NCBI GenBank assembly: GCA_020975725.1
Contig: QXJR01000020.1
Span: 124,001 to 188,000 of the forward strand
Origin: Picocystis sp. L7
Taxonomy: Eukaryota; Chlorophyta; Picocystophyceae; Picocystales; Picocystaceae
Reading direction: 5' to 3'
DNA length: 64,000 nt
The notes below the pieces were generated by a model that saw nothing but the letters and a program-made list of their open reading frames with translations, was not told where the DNA came from and did not search any database. Shown here one piece after another: positions 34,117 to 44,719 of the stretch (position 1 is the first letter of the stretch; each line of letters starts with the position of its first letter). Both the position numbers and the translations under genes were made by a program.

Positions 34117-37100
34117 ATGGCGAAGAAAAAAGGAGCGAGCGAGGGACGCGCCGGCAATGCCGACGGTCAACGACCCCTCGCCGCTTCGACGGTGGTGGCT
34201 GTCGGCATTGCCGACGCCAAGCGAGAACGCGCGCGCCCGGAGAGAGGCGCCGTGCCTCCACGAACCTCTCGCAAGGGTTTCGTGGAGGAGGCGAACGAAA
34301 AAGAGCGAGAAATGGCTCCGAAAGCCACGCTCGCCGCTCCCACCTCCCAGCAGAAGAAGCCTCGTGCTTCTGGAGGTGGTCGAGAGGCTATCCAACCCGT
34401 TCGCACCCCCACGGCCTTGGCCATGGCGTCTCCGGACGACGGTGCGCTCGAGGGTTTCGAAACCCTCGAGCACCGTGGGAAGAAGGCCAAAAGATCGGCT
34501 GCGAAAGCCGATCTGGCCTCCTCGGACGCACGGAAACTGCGCCGTGCCTCCGAGGCTACTGTTCGACCCGTCGCACGCGCCGATCGGCCCGTCGGTCGCA
34601 CCGATCGTGCCGATCATGCGCGCTCCATCGCGCGCGCGCGCGGCGACGTTGATCGAACGATCCGATTGGCTGATGCCCCTCATCCTGGCTCGCCATTGGC
34701 CGAAGCAGGATCTGGGAGCTCGCTCCAGGCAGACGCCCCTGTTGGGGGCTCGCCGTTGGCTGGATCCCCTGTTGGGGCAGCCCCATTGGCTACCGATCCC
34801 GGCAAGCCCCGAGCCAGGGCAAACCGAGCGCGAGAGGCTCTGCCCCCGGCCGAGGGATCAGGGACCAAGTCCATGGATGAGAGTGAGGATGAGAGCCTAA
34901 GGCCCACCTACCTCGAGAATCTTCTCTCCGACGAAGGGGAGGCCCGAGCCAAGCAAGGTCCTCTGAAGGACTTGCAGGATCCACACGTGGAGGAGACACT
35001 CCGCTACGTGAATCGGCCTCTACCCGTTTGGATCATGGAGTGGGGAGCCGACCCACGTCGACTCACCGACGACGAGCTTCAAGCCGTCAAGGAGTTGAAA
35101 AACTCCTACTCCCGCGAGTGCCGTTTGCTCGCCCGGAGAGCAGCTACTGCTACCTCCGAAGAGAAGAAACACTCCATCCAGAGGTCTCGCACCCACATGA
35201 TGCAAGACCTCGCCCGACTCGAAAAGCTTTGTGAACACGAGCTCGCCTACCGTGAGGTGGCCATCGAGAAAGAGCGGGAACGCATTGAGCTTGAGCGGCA
35301 ACGTGAGATTGCGGGCTTTGTAAGAGACCGCAGCGAGAGCTTGCGTAGCATGGCCGCGCTCTCTCCAGCCGAGGCTCATAAGCTATTCAACAGTGCGATG
35401 GACTTGTTCGACTTCCTACGAGAGTCGCAACCGAAAGGGTCCTTGACTCAGCTGGCTCGATCGGCATTCCAAGAATCCGCGCTCGATCTTTTGGTAGATC
35501 CTCTCCATGAGGAGAGCCAAGGACCACGCGACAAGTTCATTGAGCGTGCCTTGGTCCGTGCTGGAGTGGTGGAGGAGCCGCACGAGATGCGCCCCCTTAC
35601 GGCGACCGCCCTTGATCCCGAAAGGATCACGCGCGCCACACTCCCCTTGCCTCCGACCTTTGACGGTACGAAACTCGACCGCCATTCCTTGAGGGATTGG
35701 CTTCAATCGGTCCGAGACTTCACCTCCGGTCATTCGGACAAGGAAGAAGCGCAAGTTGCGCTTGCCGCACGCTACCTCATAGGGAGTGCACAAAGGTTCT
35801 ATAAATTGGCCACTCAAGCCCATCCGCCAACCACTTGGAAACAATTTTCAAGCGTGTTGCGACGACACTACTACCCTGACGATGTCGGATGGGAGTGTGT
35901 CCTTGAGCTCGCCCGCGGCTACCAACGCCAAGGCGAGAGTGCGGAGGACTTCTACTTGCGCATGCGCAAGGAAGTTGAAGGGGCCATGGAATCCACCGAT
36001 CCATTCCTCCGTGCCTTGCGCACCCCGGATGGCCAAAGGAGGTTCTGGGAGCAATTCTTCTTGATTATGTTTCGAGCCAAACTCCGACCACAGTTGGGGA
36101 GGCTCCTCGACAATCATATCCGTCACGCTCAGAGAGTGGGACAGGAGATTGTCAATGGGGAACAACTTCTCCGAGAGGTGAAACATTTCGAAGGGCAACT
36201 CCCCTCCGAGCCCCAAGGGCATCAGGGAGGTGGTAAAGGCAAAGGAAAATCTCCTCTCATGCCACCCCTCACAAAGGGTCCCACCTATGCGCGAATGGCA
36301 GGGTCTGGAAGCGGCCAACCTCGTTACGCTCCGTCCCCGGCTCCCCAAGGGTTGCCACAGGAGGCCATGGTGCAAATCCCAGCCTCGGCATTGACCTTCG
36401 GGCAGCTCCAAGCCGCCCAAGGTTGGACAAGGCCCCAAGGAGCGCCTCCTCAAGCTCCGCTGGCACCGCATCAGCGAGCTTTCAAGCCCGGCGGCAAGAA
36501 GAAAACCCGCCGAGGCACCTCCGCACAAAAAGGTAGGTTGTGGAGCAGCGAAGTTTTCGAGGAGACCCACGAGGCCCTCGACAACTCGAACCTAATGACT
36601 GACGGTGAGTTGCTCACTATGTCTGTGCCAAGGCAAAGGAAAAGGACGCATGTAAGTCCCCCTTGCCGTGCGACATATCGTGAAGCACCCAAGTGTGCAC
36701 TATGTAATAGGACTTTGGATGATTGCGCTTGTGAAAAACGCTATCCTTGCCCTCCTCCACTGCACACTTCGGTCCCGGTGGAAACTCCCAAGGTGGACGC
36801 ACCCCCAGAGTTCCCACTAAGTCCGGGAGAGTTTCACTCTCCCCTTCACTCGACTCCGTTGAGCGCGAACCTCCCGTCTACCATCGGTACGCTATGTGAG
36901 TTTAGCTCAGGACTATGCACAAGCATGGTCGTGATGCTTTCCATAGCAGGGTTATCGGCAAAAGCCTTTGTCGATACGGGTGCTACCCACAACTTCATAA
37001 GCTGTAGCTTCCACGATCGTGTGTGCCAAGCCGACCCAAGTGGTCGTACATCCACCCCCAAGCGAGAAAATCTGACGTACCGCTTAGGCGTTGGTGAGAC

Positions 37101-40100
37101 GTTGCACAAGGCACCGGTCGTGAACTTGACCTTCACCATCGACAAGGAGAAGGTCGAGAGGCCTTTTGCGGTGTGTCCCCTCAATACTTATGACGTGGTG
37201 TTGGGGATGGACTTCCTGGTCTCGTTCCACGCGAGCTTAGAGTTCCCAAGGAACGTTCTGACGTTTCGCCATCAAGGGAGAAAGCATGAGCTTCGCGGCG
37301 ATTCGAACTTCGCCTCGAAGCATGGGATGGATGCATTCTGCTCTATGCAAGAAGCCGCCCAAATCCTACGTTCCAGCCGCAAGGCTCGTGAAGGTAGCCT
37401 TTTCGTGCTCATCCAACGTCTACCCGACTTGGAACATGAGGAGGACGATCTCGGAAAAAGGATAGCTAGCCTTACTCTCTCCGAAGATCACTCTCTCACC
37501 TCCCAAGGCAAGAAACGGCTCGACAAGCTCCTCCATAAATATGCATCGGTCTTCCGAGGCAAAGAGGAAAGCTTTGCCTTGCCTCCCGAACGAGTGTCGG
37601 GAGAGGTGTGTCGCATACCCTTGGACGTCGCAAAAGACGGTCCCAAAAGTCGGCCGCCTATCCGTCTCTCCCCGGAGAAGACCAAGGCATGTCGAGAGCT
37701 CATCGACCAGTTACTCAAAGACGGCAAGATGGCGCATTCGCCCGGATCGCCATTTGGAGCCCCGGTACTCCTCATACCGAAGAAGGATGGGCGATACCGT
37801 ATTGTCTTTGATTACCGCATGCTGAACAACCTCACGATCAAGGACAAATATCCTCTTCCTTTGATCGATGACTTGCTCCTAGACTTGAGCACCTCGAAGT
37901 TCTTCTCGTCCTTTGACGTGAAAGACGGGTTTTACAATATGCTTGTGGCCCCCGAGGATCAATACAAAACAGCATGCGTGACGCCGTTTGGTCAATTCGT
38001 TTGGCGTGTCATGCCGATGGGCCTGGCAAACGCCCCCTCTATCTTCCAGCGCATGATGAACCGCATCGTGTCGCCCTTAACGAACACCAAGGCGTACATG
38101 GATGATATCCTCATCCACTCTGGGTTAGAGGCTGATCACTTGGATCACCTCGAGGCTTTCTTCCAACGCTGCAAGGCTGAGCAAATCGTGCTCGCCAAGG
38201 AGAAGACGGCGCTCTTTAAGAAAGCCCTCGACTACGCCGGATTCCATATTGGCGATGGCCGAGTGATGATGCAAAAGCGTCTCGTGGAGAAAATTGAGAA
38301 CTTTCCCCGGCCAACTAGCATCAAGGAGAATCAAAGCTTCTTAGGCTTGTGCAATTACTACTCCTCCTTCATTAAGGACTTCCCCACTCTTGCTGCTCCT
38401 CTTTCGGACATCAATAGAAAGGCGTTTAAAGGAGACTTCGTTGGCTCCTGGACTGAGGTTCAAGAGGACGCGTTCCAGCGCCTCAAGGCTGCTCTAGTTC
38501 AAGAGCCCGTCCTCGTCCAATACGATCCGAACAGAGAGACGCGCGTAGAGACGGATGCTAGTAAGATCGCTACCGGCGCGATCCTTTCTCAACTACATGA
38601 GGATGGCAAGTGGCATCCGGTTGCTTACTATGGGCGAAAATTCAATGATGCCCAACGCAACTACTCCACAGCTGAGCAAGAGACTCTTGCTATTTTGCAA
38701 AGTCTCGTCAAGTGGAAGCATCTTCTGCAAGGACGCTCTTTCACTGTCTTAACCGACAACACTGCGTCCAAATACTTGCAAACGAAGAATGCTGATCAAC
38801 TCTCCTCTCGGGAGATCCGCTGGCTAGACGCCTTGGCTGAGTTTACCCCTTTCGAGGTCCAGTACCGTCAAGGCATCGCCAACCCTGGAGCGGACGCTCT
38901 CAGTCGCACCGATTGGGACAGGGGCCAAGTCTTTCGTGTCCTCCATGTTGGGCCACCCGCGGAAGACTTGATTCCCTCCTTGGAAGAGATCTTGTTGATC
39001 GAGCCTATGCTCTCCCTCGATCTAGCGGTCATTGGTACCTTTCGATCGAAAGCTGCTCGCGAACGTTGGATGCTGCAATATGATCGGGCACGCCTTAAGG
39101 CCCCCGTTCGATGGCGTACAAGCCGTCCCCTCCGCTTTGAGACAACATCCCTCGCGGAGGTAGCCAACCGCAAGCGGCTCCCGCAGGCTCACGTAGTGCT
39201 CCTCGCTGATGACAAGCACCTTGACCTTCCCGCTTGCGACCGACTCCTTAGTAGGTTGCCTGCCTCCACCCATGTGATTCATTCGGCCACGTATAATGGA
39301 ACGTGCGCCCGTGCTACCAAGTCCTATAGGCTTGCGTCCGGTCTCACCGTGCGCACCACGTTACAAGTCAACCCAGGTACTGATCTCAGGCTGATCACCT
39401 TAGCAGACCTCCTCCGGCGGTCGATGCCTTTGCTCACCATCCCAGCACTCGTTCAGCCGCCTCCCGGGCCAGCTCTTCGAGCTATGGGTGGTTCCCTTGA
39501 GATTCCATCGGTTGACCCCCAGGAGGAAGATTTGTATACATTGGTGCAACGAGCAGGTGAGAAAGACAAAGCTTATCAGGCTCTTGTAGCTTCACCACCG
39601 AAGAAACACGAAGTTCGTGACAACCTCGTGTGGCGCATCGATCCCGAGACGGATCGTGTTTTCCTGGTGGTGCCGAATGATGTTGCCATGCGACAACGAC
39701 TTGTGGACCGTGTCCACGCGGATGCCCACTTTGGCGCTCAACGCACCTATGAGCAATGCCGACAACATTTTGTTTGGCAAGGTATGAAGTCGTACATTAT
39801 CGACTTTGTCCGTACTTGTCCTCGTTGCCAGCTCCTCAAGCCGAGCAATCGACCCGCGAAGCATCTCGTCCACATGCAAGAGATCTTCCCCTACCCTTTC
39901 CACACGATTGCGGTAGACGAAGTTGTCGGGCTTCCCGCCACTTCGAGAGGTCACAACGCGGTACTAACCGTCACATGCCGGTTTTCCAAGTACGCTCTCT
40001 ACTTCCCGATGCACACTGATTGGACAACGCACGACGTTGCCAAGGTGCTCATGGACCGAGTAATCCATCAGTTCGGAAGTCCGCGAGTTGTCCTCACCGA

Positions 40101-41435
40101 CAACGGGCCCCGATTTCGCGAGCTCTTTGATCAATTCCTGATCGAGCTCGGGGCCAAGCATAAAAGCGGCGCGCCTTACCATAGCCAGACACAAGGAGGA
40201 GTGGAGGTGCAGCACCGCACCCTTTTATCCACCCTTCGGGCATTGGCAACATCACGGCCAGATGTAGAGTGGGATGAGCTGCTTCAAACAGCGTCCTTCT
40301 CCTACAACACATCGGTGCATAGAGTCACTGGCTACTCTCCTTGTTACGTTCTCTTCGGTACAAACGCCAATTTGCCGTGGACATATTCCCTCCTAAGAGA
40401 GAATGCAGACCTTGTGTGCAAACGACTCCATTCGCTGTTTGACGCTCGCCGAGAGCTTTATGCTCAAGTGCAAAAACGACACGCCCTCTATCAAAAACAA
40501 GTTGAAGATAGATTGAACCGCCAAAGGCAGGTTCGACGCTTTCGCGTCGGGGATAAAGTCAAACTGCAACGCGGTCTGAAGTCCTCCAGGGACAAAGGAA
40601 AGCTCGAGAGCTAGTTTGTAGGGCCGTACACCATTGGGGAGGTGTTACCAAAGGGAGCTTACCGCTTGGTTCTACCCGACGGCACTCGACATTCCGCCAC
40701 AGTCAATATCGAACGACTGCATCCCTGGCATGAGAGCGACCATTCAAAGTTCCCCCATCGCGAACTTACTCCTGAACCTCAAACGGTTCCTCTCCCAAAT
40801 GGATCAGAGGAAACTCGTTTCCAAGTAGAGCGCTTCTACATACGTGATTGGACCACTTTTCCACCTAGGTACTATGTCCAATTTGCTTGTAGCGCCGATG
40901 CCCCTCTTCACGAACATCGCGGGTTCGTAGAGGAAACGTCGGATCTCATTGACCACGTTTGTGAGATCGAGGAACTCCTCGGGCATTTCCCCGAGCAAGG
41001 CATCACCGCACGTAACAAGAGTCGCGTGTCTCGCTACAAGTCCAAATTTTATCACCAGAAGAGGCCCATCCTAAAGGATACGTGGCCGTACGCTCTGCCA
41101 TACACTAGCCTAAGGAAACCGCGCTTTGCGAAACCGCCAAGTACGAACTTGGTTGGGCAAGTCGTGCAAGCAAGGTTCTTGCTCGAGCTCATGGACGGCT
41201 CAACTCGCCTAGAGTTTTGGACTGGCCTTGTGGAACGCTTTCGAAAAGCGGCGAAATCTTCTCCCGCTGCTTACGTCATCCGGTGGACGGACGGGACTAC
41301 TTCCTCCTACCGTCCCGATGACGCACACACGATCCTATTTGATCCTGTGGCGGCCGTGTACGGCCAAGCTTCCCTCGTCTCGCCAGAGCCACTCGACGAT
41401 CGGGCTGAGTTGCGCTTAATGGTGGTCCGGGAGGG
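34117..41435 (+). other. gag-pol coding region of element B
   Basis: Parts at kb resolution are as follows. A basic, low-complexity N-terminus with a charged coiled coil is at about 34.1-35.4. A Retrotrans_gag-type core is at about 35.6-36.2 (LPPTFDGTKLDRHSLRDWLQ). A Cys-rich segment is near 36.7. An aspartic protease is at about 36.9-37.2 (AFVDTGATHNFIS). RT is at about 37.7-38.2, with MPMGLANAPSIFQRMMNR and YMDDIL. RNase H is at about 38.5-38.9 (VETDASKIATGAILSQ). A diverged methyltransferase-like segment is at about 39.0-39.4. Integrase is at about 39.5-40.4, with zinc region CPRCQLLKPSNR, VLTDNGPRF and GGVEVQHRTL. A C-terminal domain shared with element A is at about 40.8-41.4. Gag and pol are fused in one frame, unlike element A. 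Confidence 0.88.
38990..39400 (+). other. diverged methyltransferase-like segment in pol of element B
   Basis: This segment occupies the same place as the methyltransferase of element A, between RNase H and integrase, and can be aligned with it. LDLAVIGTFRSKAARERW corresponds to IDYVAVEQDPFCRLVIQR. NRKRLPQAHVVLLADD corresponds to GRRKLPSVNLVIAGVP. CDRLLSRLPASTHVIHSAT corresponds to VRLLLDRLPSTHYVIECTP. The SAM-binding and catalytic signatures that identify the domain in A are not recognisable here. I infer common descent with loss of enzymatic function, or repurposing as a linker. Confidence 0.6.
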
Positions 41436-42196
41436 TGTTGCGCCCAGCCCTCTCGAGACACCTGTCTTGCCGAGGTTGTCCTTCGACGATGAGGAATATG
41501 CACTCAATCGTGAGGCTTTTGAGAGGTTCTCAATTATATTCGGGCCATTTACTTGGGACTTGTTTGCCTCGCCAAACAATGCCCAATGTCCGGCCTTCTT
41601 TACACGGGAGACCAATGCTCTCGCCCAAGAATGGGCTAGTCTTGGCAACCTATGGGCACACCCACCTTGTTGCCTCATTGACTCCGTGATAGGCAAGTTG
41701 GAGGCCGAACCTAGAGCCCTTGTGACCATGATCACTCCGCATTGGCCAAAGGCTCCCTGGTTCCCTCGCTTGCAGCATCTCGCTACCTACCAGGAGGTAC
41801 TAGGGAGGCATGAGGGAATATTCTCGGATGCCCAAGGAAGGCCCTTGCCTTCCCCTCACTGGGACGTCCTCCTTAGCCATGTCCCTAGGCGGATGCAGGG
41901 CCAGGACTAACCCGAATAGGGACCGGTTTGTCCCCCTTTCTAATAAGGGCTCTGTGGCCGATGAACCGGATAAATACGTGGCTTAGCCACGGGCGGATTC
42001 CCCAATGGAGTTAAGATGTAATATTAATTGCGGCGGAGGGGAACGAAAACAACAACGTTCCTCAACGTTCCGCCCAACGGTCTCGAGCACCGCGGCGACA
42101 CGAACGCACGAGCGAACGAGCGCGAACGCACGCCGACGCCACCACCCTCGTCGTCTTCGCGCCACAAGAAAAGGAGGTGGGCGCGCAAGCGCCACA
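41436..42196 (+). repeat. 3' LTR of element B
   Basis: This 761-bp repeat is the partner of 33316-34076. It is preceded by the purine-rich ggtggtccgggaggg. The 4-bp duplication gtag follows at 42197-42200, where element A resumes. Confidence 0.95.
41460..41910 (+). other. LTR-encoded domain resembling the DIRS methyltransferase-like module
   Basis: The coding frame of element B continues into its 3' LTR for about 150 codons. The key block reads FTWDLFASPNNAQCPAFFTR, then WASLGNLWAHPPCCLI, then TPHWPKAPWFPRLQHLA. The order DLFASxxNAxxP ... PPxxLI ... PxWPxxPWxP is characteristic of the domain annotated as a phage Dam-like methyltransferase in DIRS retrotransposons. HPPC would correspond to the DPPY/W-type motif. 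The same stretch is present in the 5' LTR (about 33340-33790) and, interrupted by another insertion, in the solo LTR at 10613. Function is inferred only. Confidence 0.6.
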
Positions 42197-42200
42197 GTAG

Positions 42201-43028
42201 CAAGCCTGATCGAACTTTCCAAGTGGGACAGCAAGTCAAGGTACAATTTGGGTTGAACTCACCCACCGACAAGGACAAACTTGATCCCTACTGGGCAGGC
42301 CCATTTACAGTGGCCGCAAATTTGGGCAATGGGGCATACCGACTCCACCTACCACCAGGAGCAACCTACAGCAATCGTTTCAACGCTGAACGCCTAGCAA
42401 CCTGGCATGACTCTGATTTGTCTTTGTTTCCAGCAGCCCTGCCAGCTACCGCTACTACTTTACCAACGCCGCCAGAAGACGTTAAATATCGTTTACGCAG
42501 GTACCTACTCCGAGATTACAGCCAATTTCCGACCGTTCGTTATTGGGTAGAAACAGATTCATCCAACGCAGACCGCTATATCTTCATCGATGAAACAGCA
42601 GAATTGTTAGAAGACATTCTGAGCTTTGAAGAACAGAACGGTGCCTTGCCTGAAAAAGGCATTACCACAGCAAACAAGGACCAAGTCCAGAAACATAAGG
42701 AAACAGTCTACCTACAGTATCCGAACCCAATCCTGCAAAATACATGGCCATTTCGCTTCTTGCCATATCAAACAAGGACCCGGCCCAAGTATAAAGTCCC
42801 CAGTTCAACACACCAGGCAGTGGTTCAATCACATTTTACAGTTGATGGCAGTACAGTTTATTACCAAGGCATTATTGAATCTCTCAATCGACGTTCTGTT
42901 ACAGTTTGCTGGACCGATGGGGGACGCACTATTCACCCTAGATCCAGTCTGAGCAATCTGCTCTACGACCCTGTTTCTGCAGTTTATGACTTTTCAGCCA
43001 CAGAATCAGTGGCTGGGAGCAGGGAGAG
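42201..43028 (+). other. 3' coding part of element A: GPY/F motif and shared C-terminal domain
   Basis: Downstream of element B the pol region of A resumes with the integrase C-terminal GPY/F module (DPYWAGPFTVAANLGNGAYRL). A 180-residue extension follows, with RRYLLRDYSQFPTVRYWV, GALPEKGITTANKDQV, PILQNTWPFRFLPY and VCWTDGGRTIHP. The extension has a clear counterpart in element B at about 40.8-41.4 kb. It ends a few codons into the 3' LTR. Confidence 0.8.
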
Positions 43029-43384
43029 TGTTACACCTTCCTAGGTCACACTCCCCATGGAGGAGTGTTTTCTTCTTGCTCGACGGTATATGTAGAAGGT
43101 TAGACATTTATTACTTAAGATAGAGTACTAAATGTACCTTTTTGGACAATTACCGTAGAGGATGACCTTGGTGCTCCATAGAGAAGAGCCACCGGTCTTT
43201 TTAATGAACAAGTCCTACTCAAGGTCTCCGAACCACGCACCATCGACACCGTCCGCATCCGGCGCCATCGAGGCACTCAAGGGACCGTTTCTTCGTCAAG
43301 CATCCGAGTTTGTCTCACCTCTCCTTCGTGGGACTAAGTGTATACAACCACTTTTCTCGTCCTCCAAGGGTCGAGAGTGGAACA
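43029..43384 (+). repeat. 3' LTR of element A
   Basis: This 356-bp repeat is identical by eye to 27289-27644. It is followed by the duplicated target aatg at 43385-43388 in the piggyBac-like relic. Confidence 0.95.
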
Positions 43385-44013
43385 AATGCTTCCATCTCAC
43401 GAAAAGGCTCTGGTATGTAAGACGAAGGCGACCCATAGCCTTGCTGCCTGTTCATGACGCCATTGGCTACACGCGAGTCGACCATCACGTGCGCCTGCTC
43501 CTCCTCCCACACCACTCCAAAATCATTCGCTGCAACTTCGTTGGCGTCCACGCCATCTCCAAGCGGGTCCAAGCCTTCCTCGTGGAGCGTTCCGTAATCC
43601 TGGACGTCGAGGAAGGCCTCCTCCGGTGGTACGTCCGTGGGTGGAGGTACCAAGTCGTCGTCCCCACCGGCATCTATTCCGGAGGGTCTTTCTACTTCCA
43701 TGGCCGCGCGCTGCGGTTCTTCTTCCGTTGGTTGCTCCACAACCCTCTAACGGTTCACCGTTTCCTCGGTGGCCGGCCATTCCTCCGTCGAGGTGCCCGC
43801 CGTGTGGCGGCGAACGATGGCCTCCTGCTCTCCTGTACGTAAACGTATGAGGCGGAGCACCACGCCGTCATACCACGTGTCGCTCCACGCCTCCCCATGC
43901 GCTCCACGGGCCCATTCGAAGCCGAACTCGGCTGCTGGAATCCGAACGCGCGCTCCGATGAGCAGATTTGGCGGCCATTGCCGGCGTTGCTCATGCCGTT
44001 GCGCCATGGCCAA

Positions 44014-44719
44014 TCACGTCCAAAAACCCGTAGGGCTTCCTTCCCGGGCCGGCAACTCGAGAATCCATACCGAACTTGCCCGTCAGAATTCCGTCCCATG
44101 ATTGGAACATGTTTTGGGTATCTAGGCATCAACTCGCCCATCTAAATTGGGCGATTTGCAAATTAACGTTCCTATAGGGAAGATTGTCCCGGATATAGGA
44201 CACATGGGGATTTGCAAAGTAGAAGTATGCGGCAAGCGGTATCCTTTTCGAGAGAGACGATGGACAAATTATAATGCTATGAGAAAGGGGTGCGTGGCAA
44301 GTGGATCCTTCCTACAGTTTCGATAGACTCACGCAATCTTTTTCGTGGTGCGCACGACATTGCATTGGGCTCCCATCCAAGCGAGTACGCATGGCCGTGC
44401 GTGACTCCGCCCCCTTCTGACGCTACTCCGTTCCCACCCAAAAGGGGGGCATTCCTACTTCTAGTGCGCCTTTTTTCGATCCCTATGCCCCCTCTCCGCC
44501 GCCACGTTCTGCCCGGTGGATGGTCGGAGAGGGAGAGGGGGAGAGGGAGAGGGAAAGAGAAGAGGGAGACCTCGGAGCACCAAAGACGCTCAGTTAAAGA
44601 GAGGAACCACGTGAACCGCAGCTTGTTTCGTGGCCCTCGAGGATCGTACAACCAATACACAACCGCCGTGCTGCGCCCCGAAGCTTCGTCGGCGACAGGA
44701 GGATCTGCGGGTGTGCGCC
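44014..44719. other. intergenic, 5' flank of NOP56
   Basis: It contains the presumed end of the piggyBac-like relic near 44141-44170, with TTAA at 44162 as a possible end. A purine stretch of gagaggg repeats lies at 44528-44570. No other gene was seen. Confidence 0.45.

Larger units (their letters stand above)
33316..42196 (+). mobile_element. LTR retrotransposon B, Ty3 type, nested in element A
   Basis: This 8.9-kb element has 761-bp LTRs (33316-34076 and 41436-42196), between which I saw one difference. A 4-bp TSD, gtag, lies at 33312-33315 and 42197-42200, inside the integrase region of element A. The internal region carries a very long gag-pol coding region in one frame beginning at the ATG at 34117. 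It looks nearly whole, with at most about one break. The solo LTR at 10613 is an older family member. The near-identical LTRs imply a very recent insertion, necessarily after that of element A. Confidence 0.93.
27289..43384 (+). mobile_element. LTR retrotransposon A, Ty3 type, with DNA cytosine methyltransferase domain; interrupted by element B
   Basis: This Ty3-order element (PR-RT-RH-MTase-IN) is about 7.2 kb once the nested element B is discounted. Both 356-bp LTRs are identical by eye, and a 4-bp TSD, aatg, flanks the element at 27285-27288 and 43385-43388. A purine tract (gctgggagcagggagag) precedes the 3' LTR. The leader contains an A-rich run at 27836-27865. Gag and pol are in different, briefly overlapping frames, consistent with the -1 frameshifting known in the family. 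Element B lies in the integrase region. Apart from that insertion it looks whole. The identical LTRs imply a very recent insertion. Confidence 0.93.
26640..44013 (-). pseudogene. piggyBac-like transposase relic, split by nested LTR elements
   Basis: The minus strand shows a decayed piggyBac-type (DDE_Tnp_1_7) transposase in two blocks. Block 1, 43389-44013, carries a basic start and ARVRIPAAEFGFEWARG, then an acidic linker. Block 2, about 26640-27284, carries FFPHEVLHDWTAEI, then LLREFGCFVYMLLHP. Downstream comes the core VVVDVSMLKWMGRYMPSRM followed by LVRGLRIL, matching the family DESMVKWxGRxMPxxM motif with the acidic residue after D changed to V. Reading frame changes and stops occur in both blocks, for example after GETVNR near 43747, so the gene is dead. 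LTR element A (27289-43384) lies between the blocks, with its TSD in this gene. No TTAA-flanked ends were identified. Confidence 0.72.
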
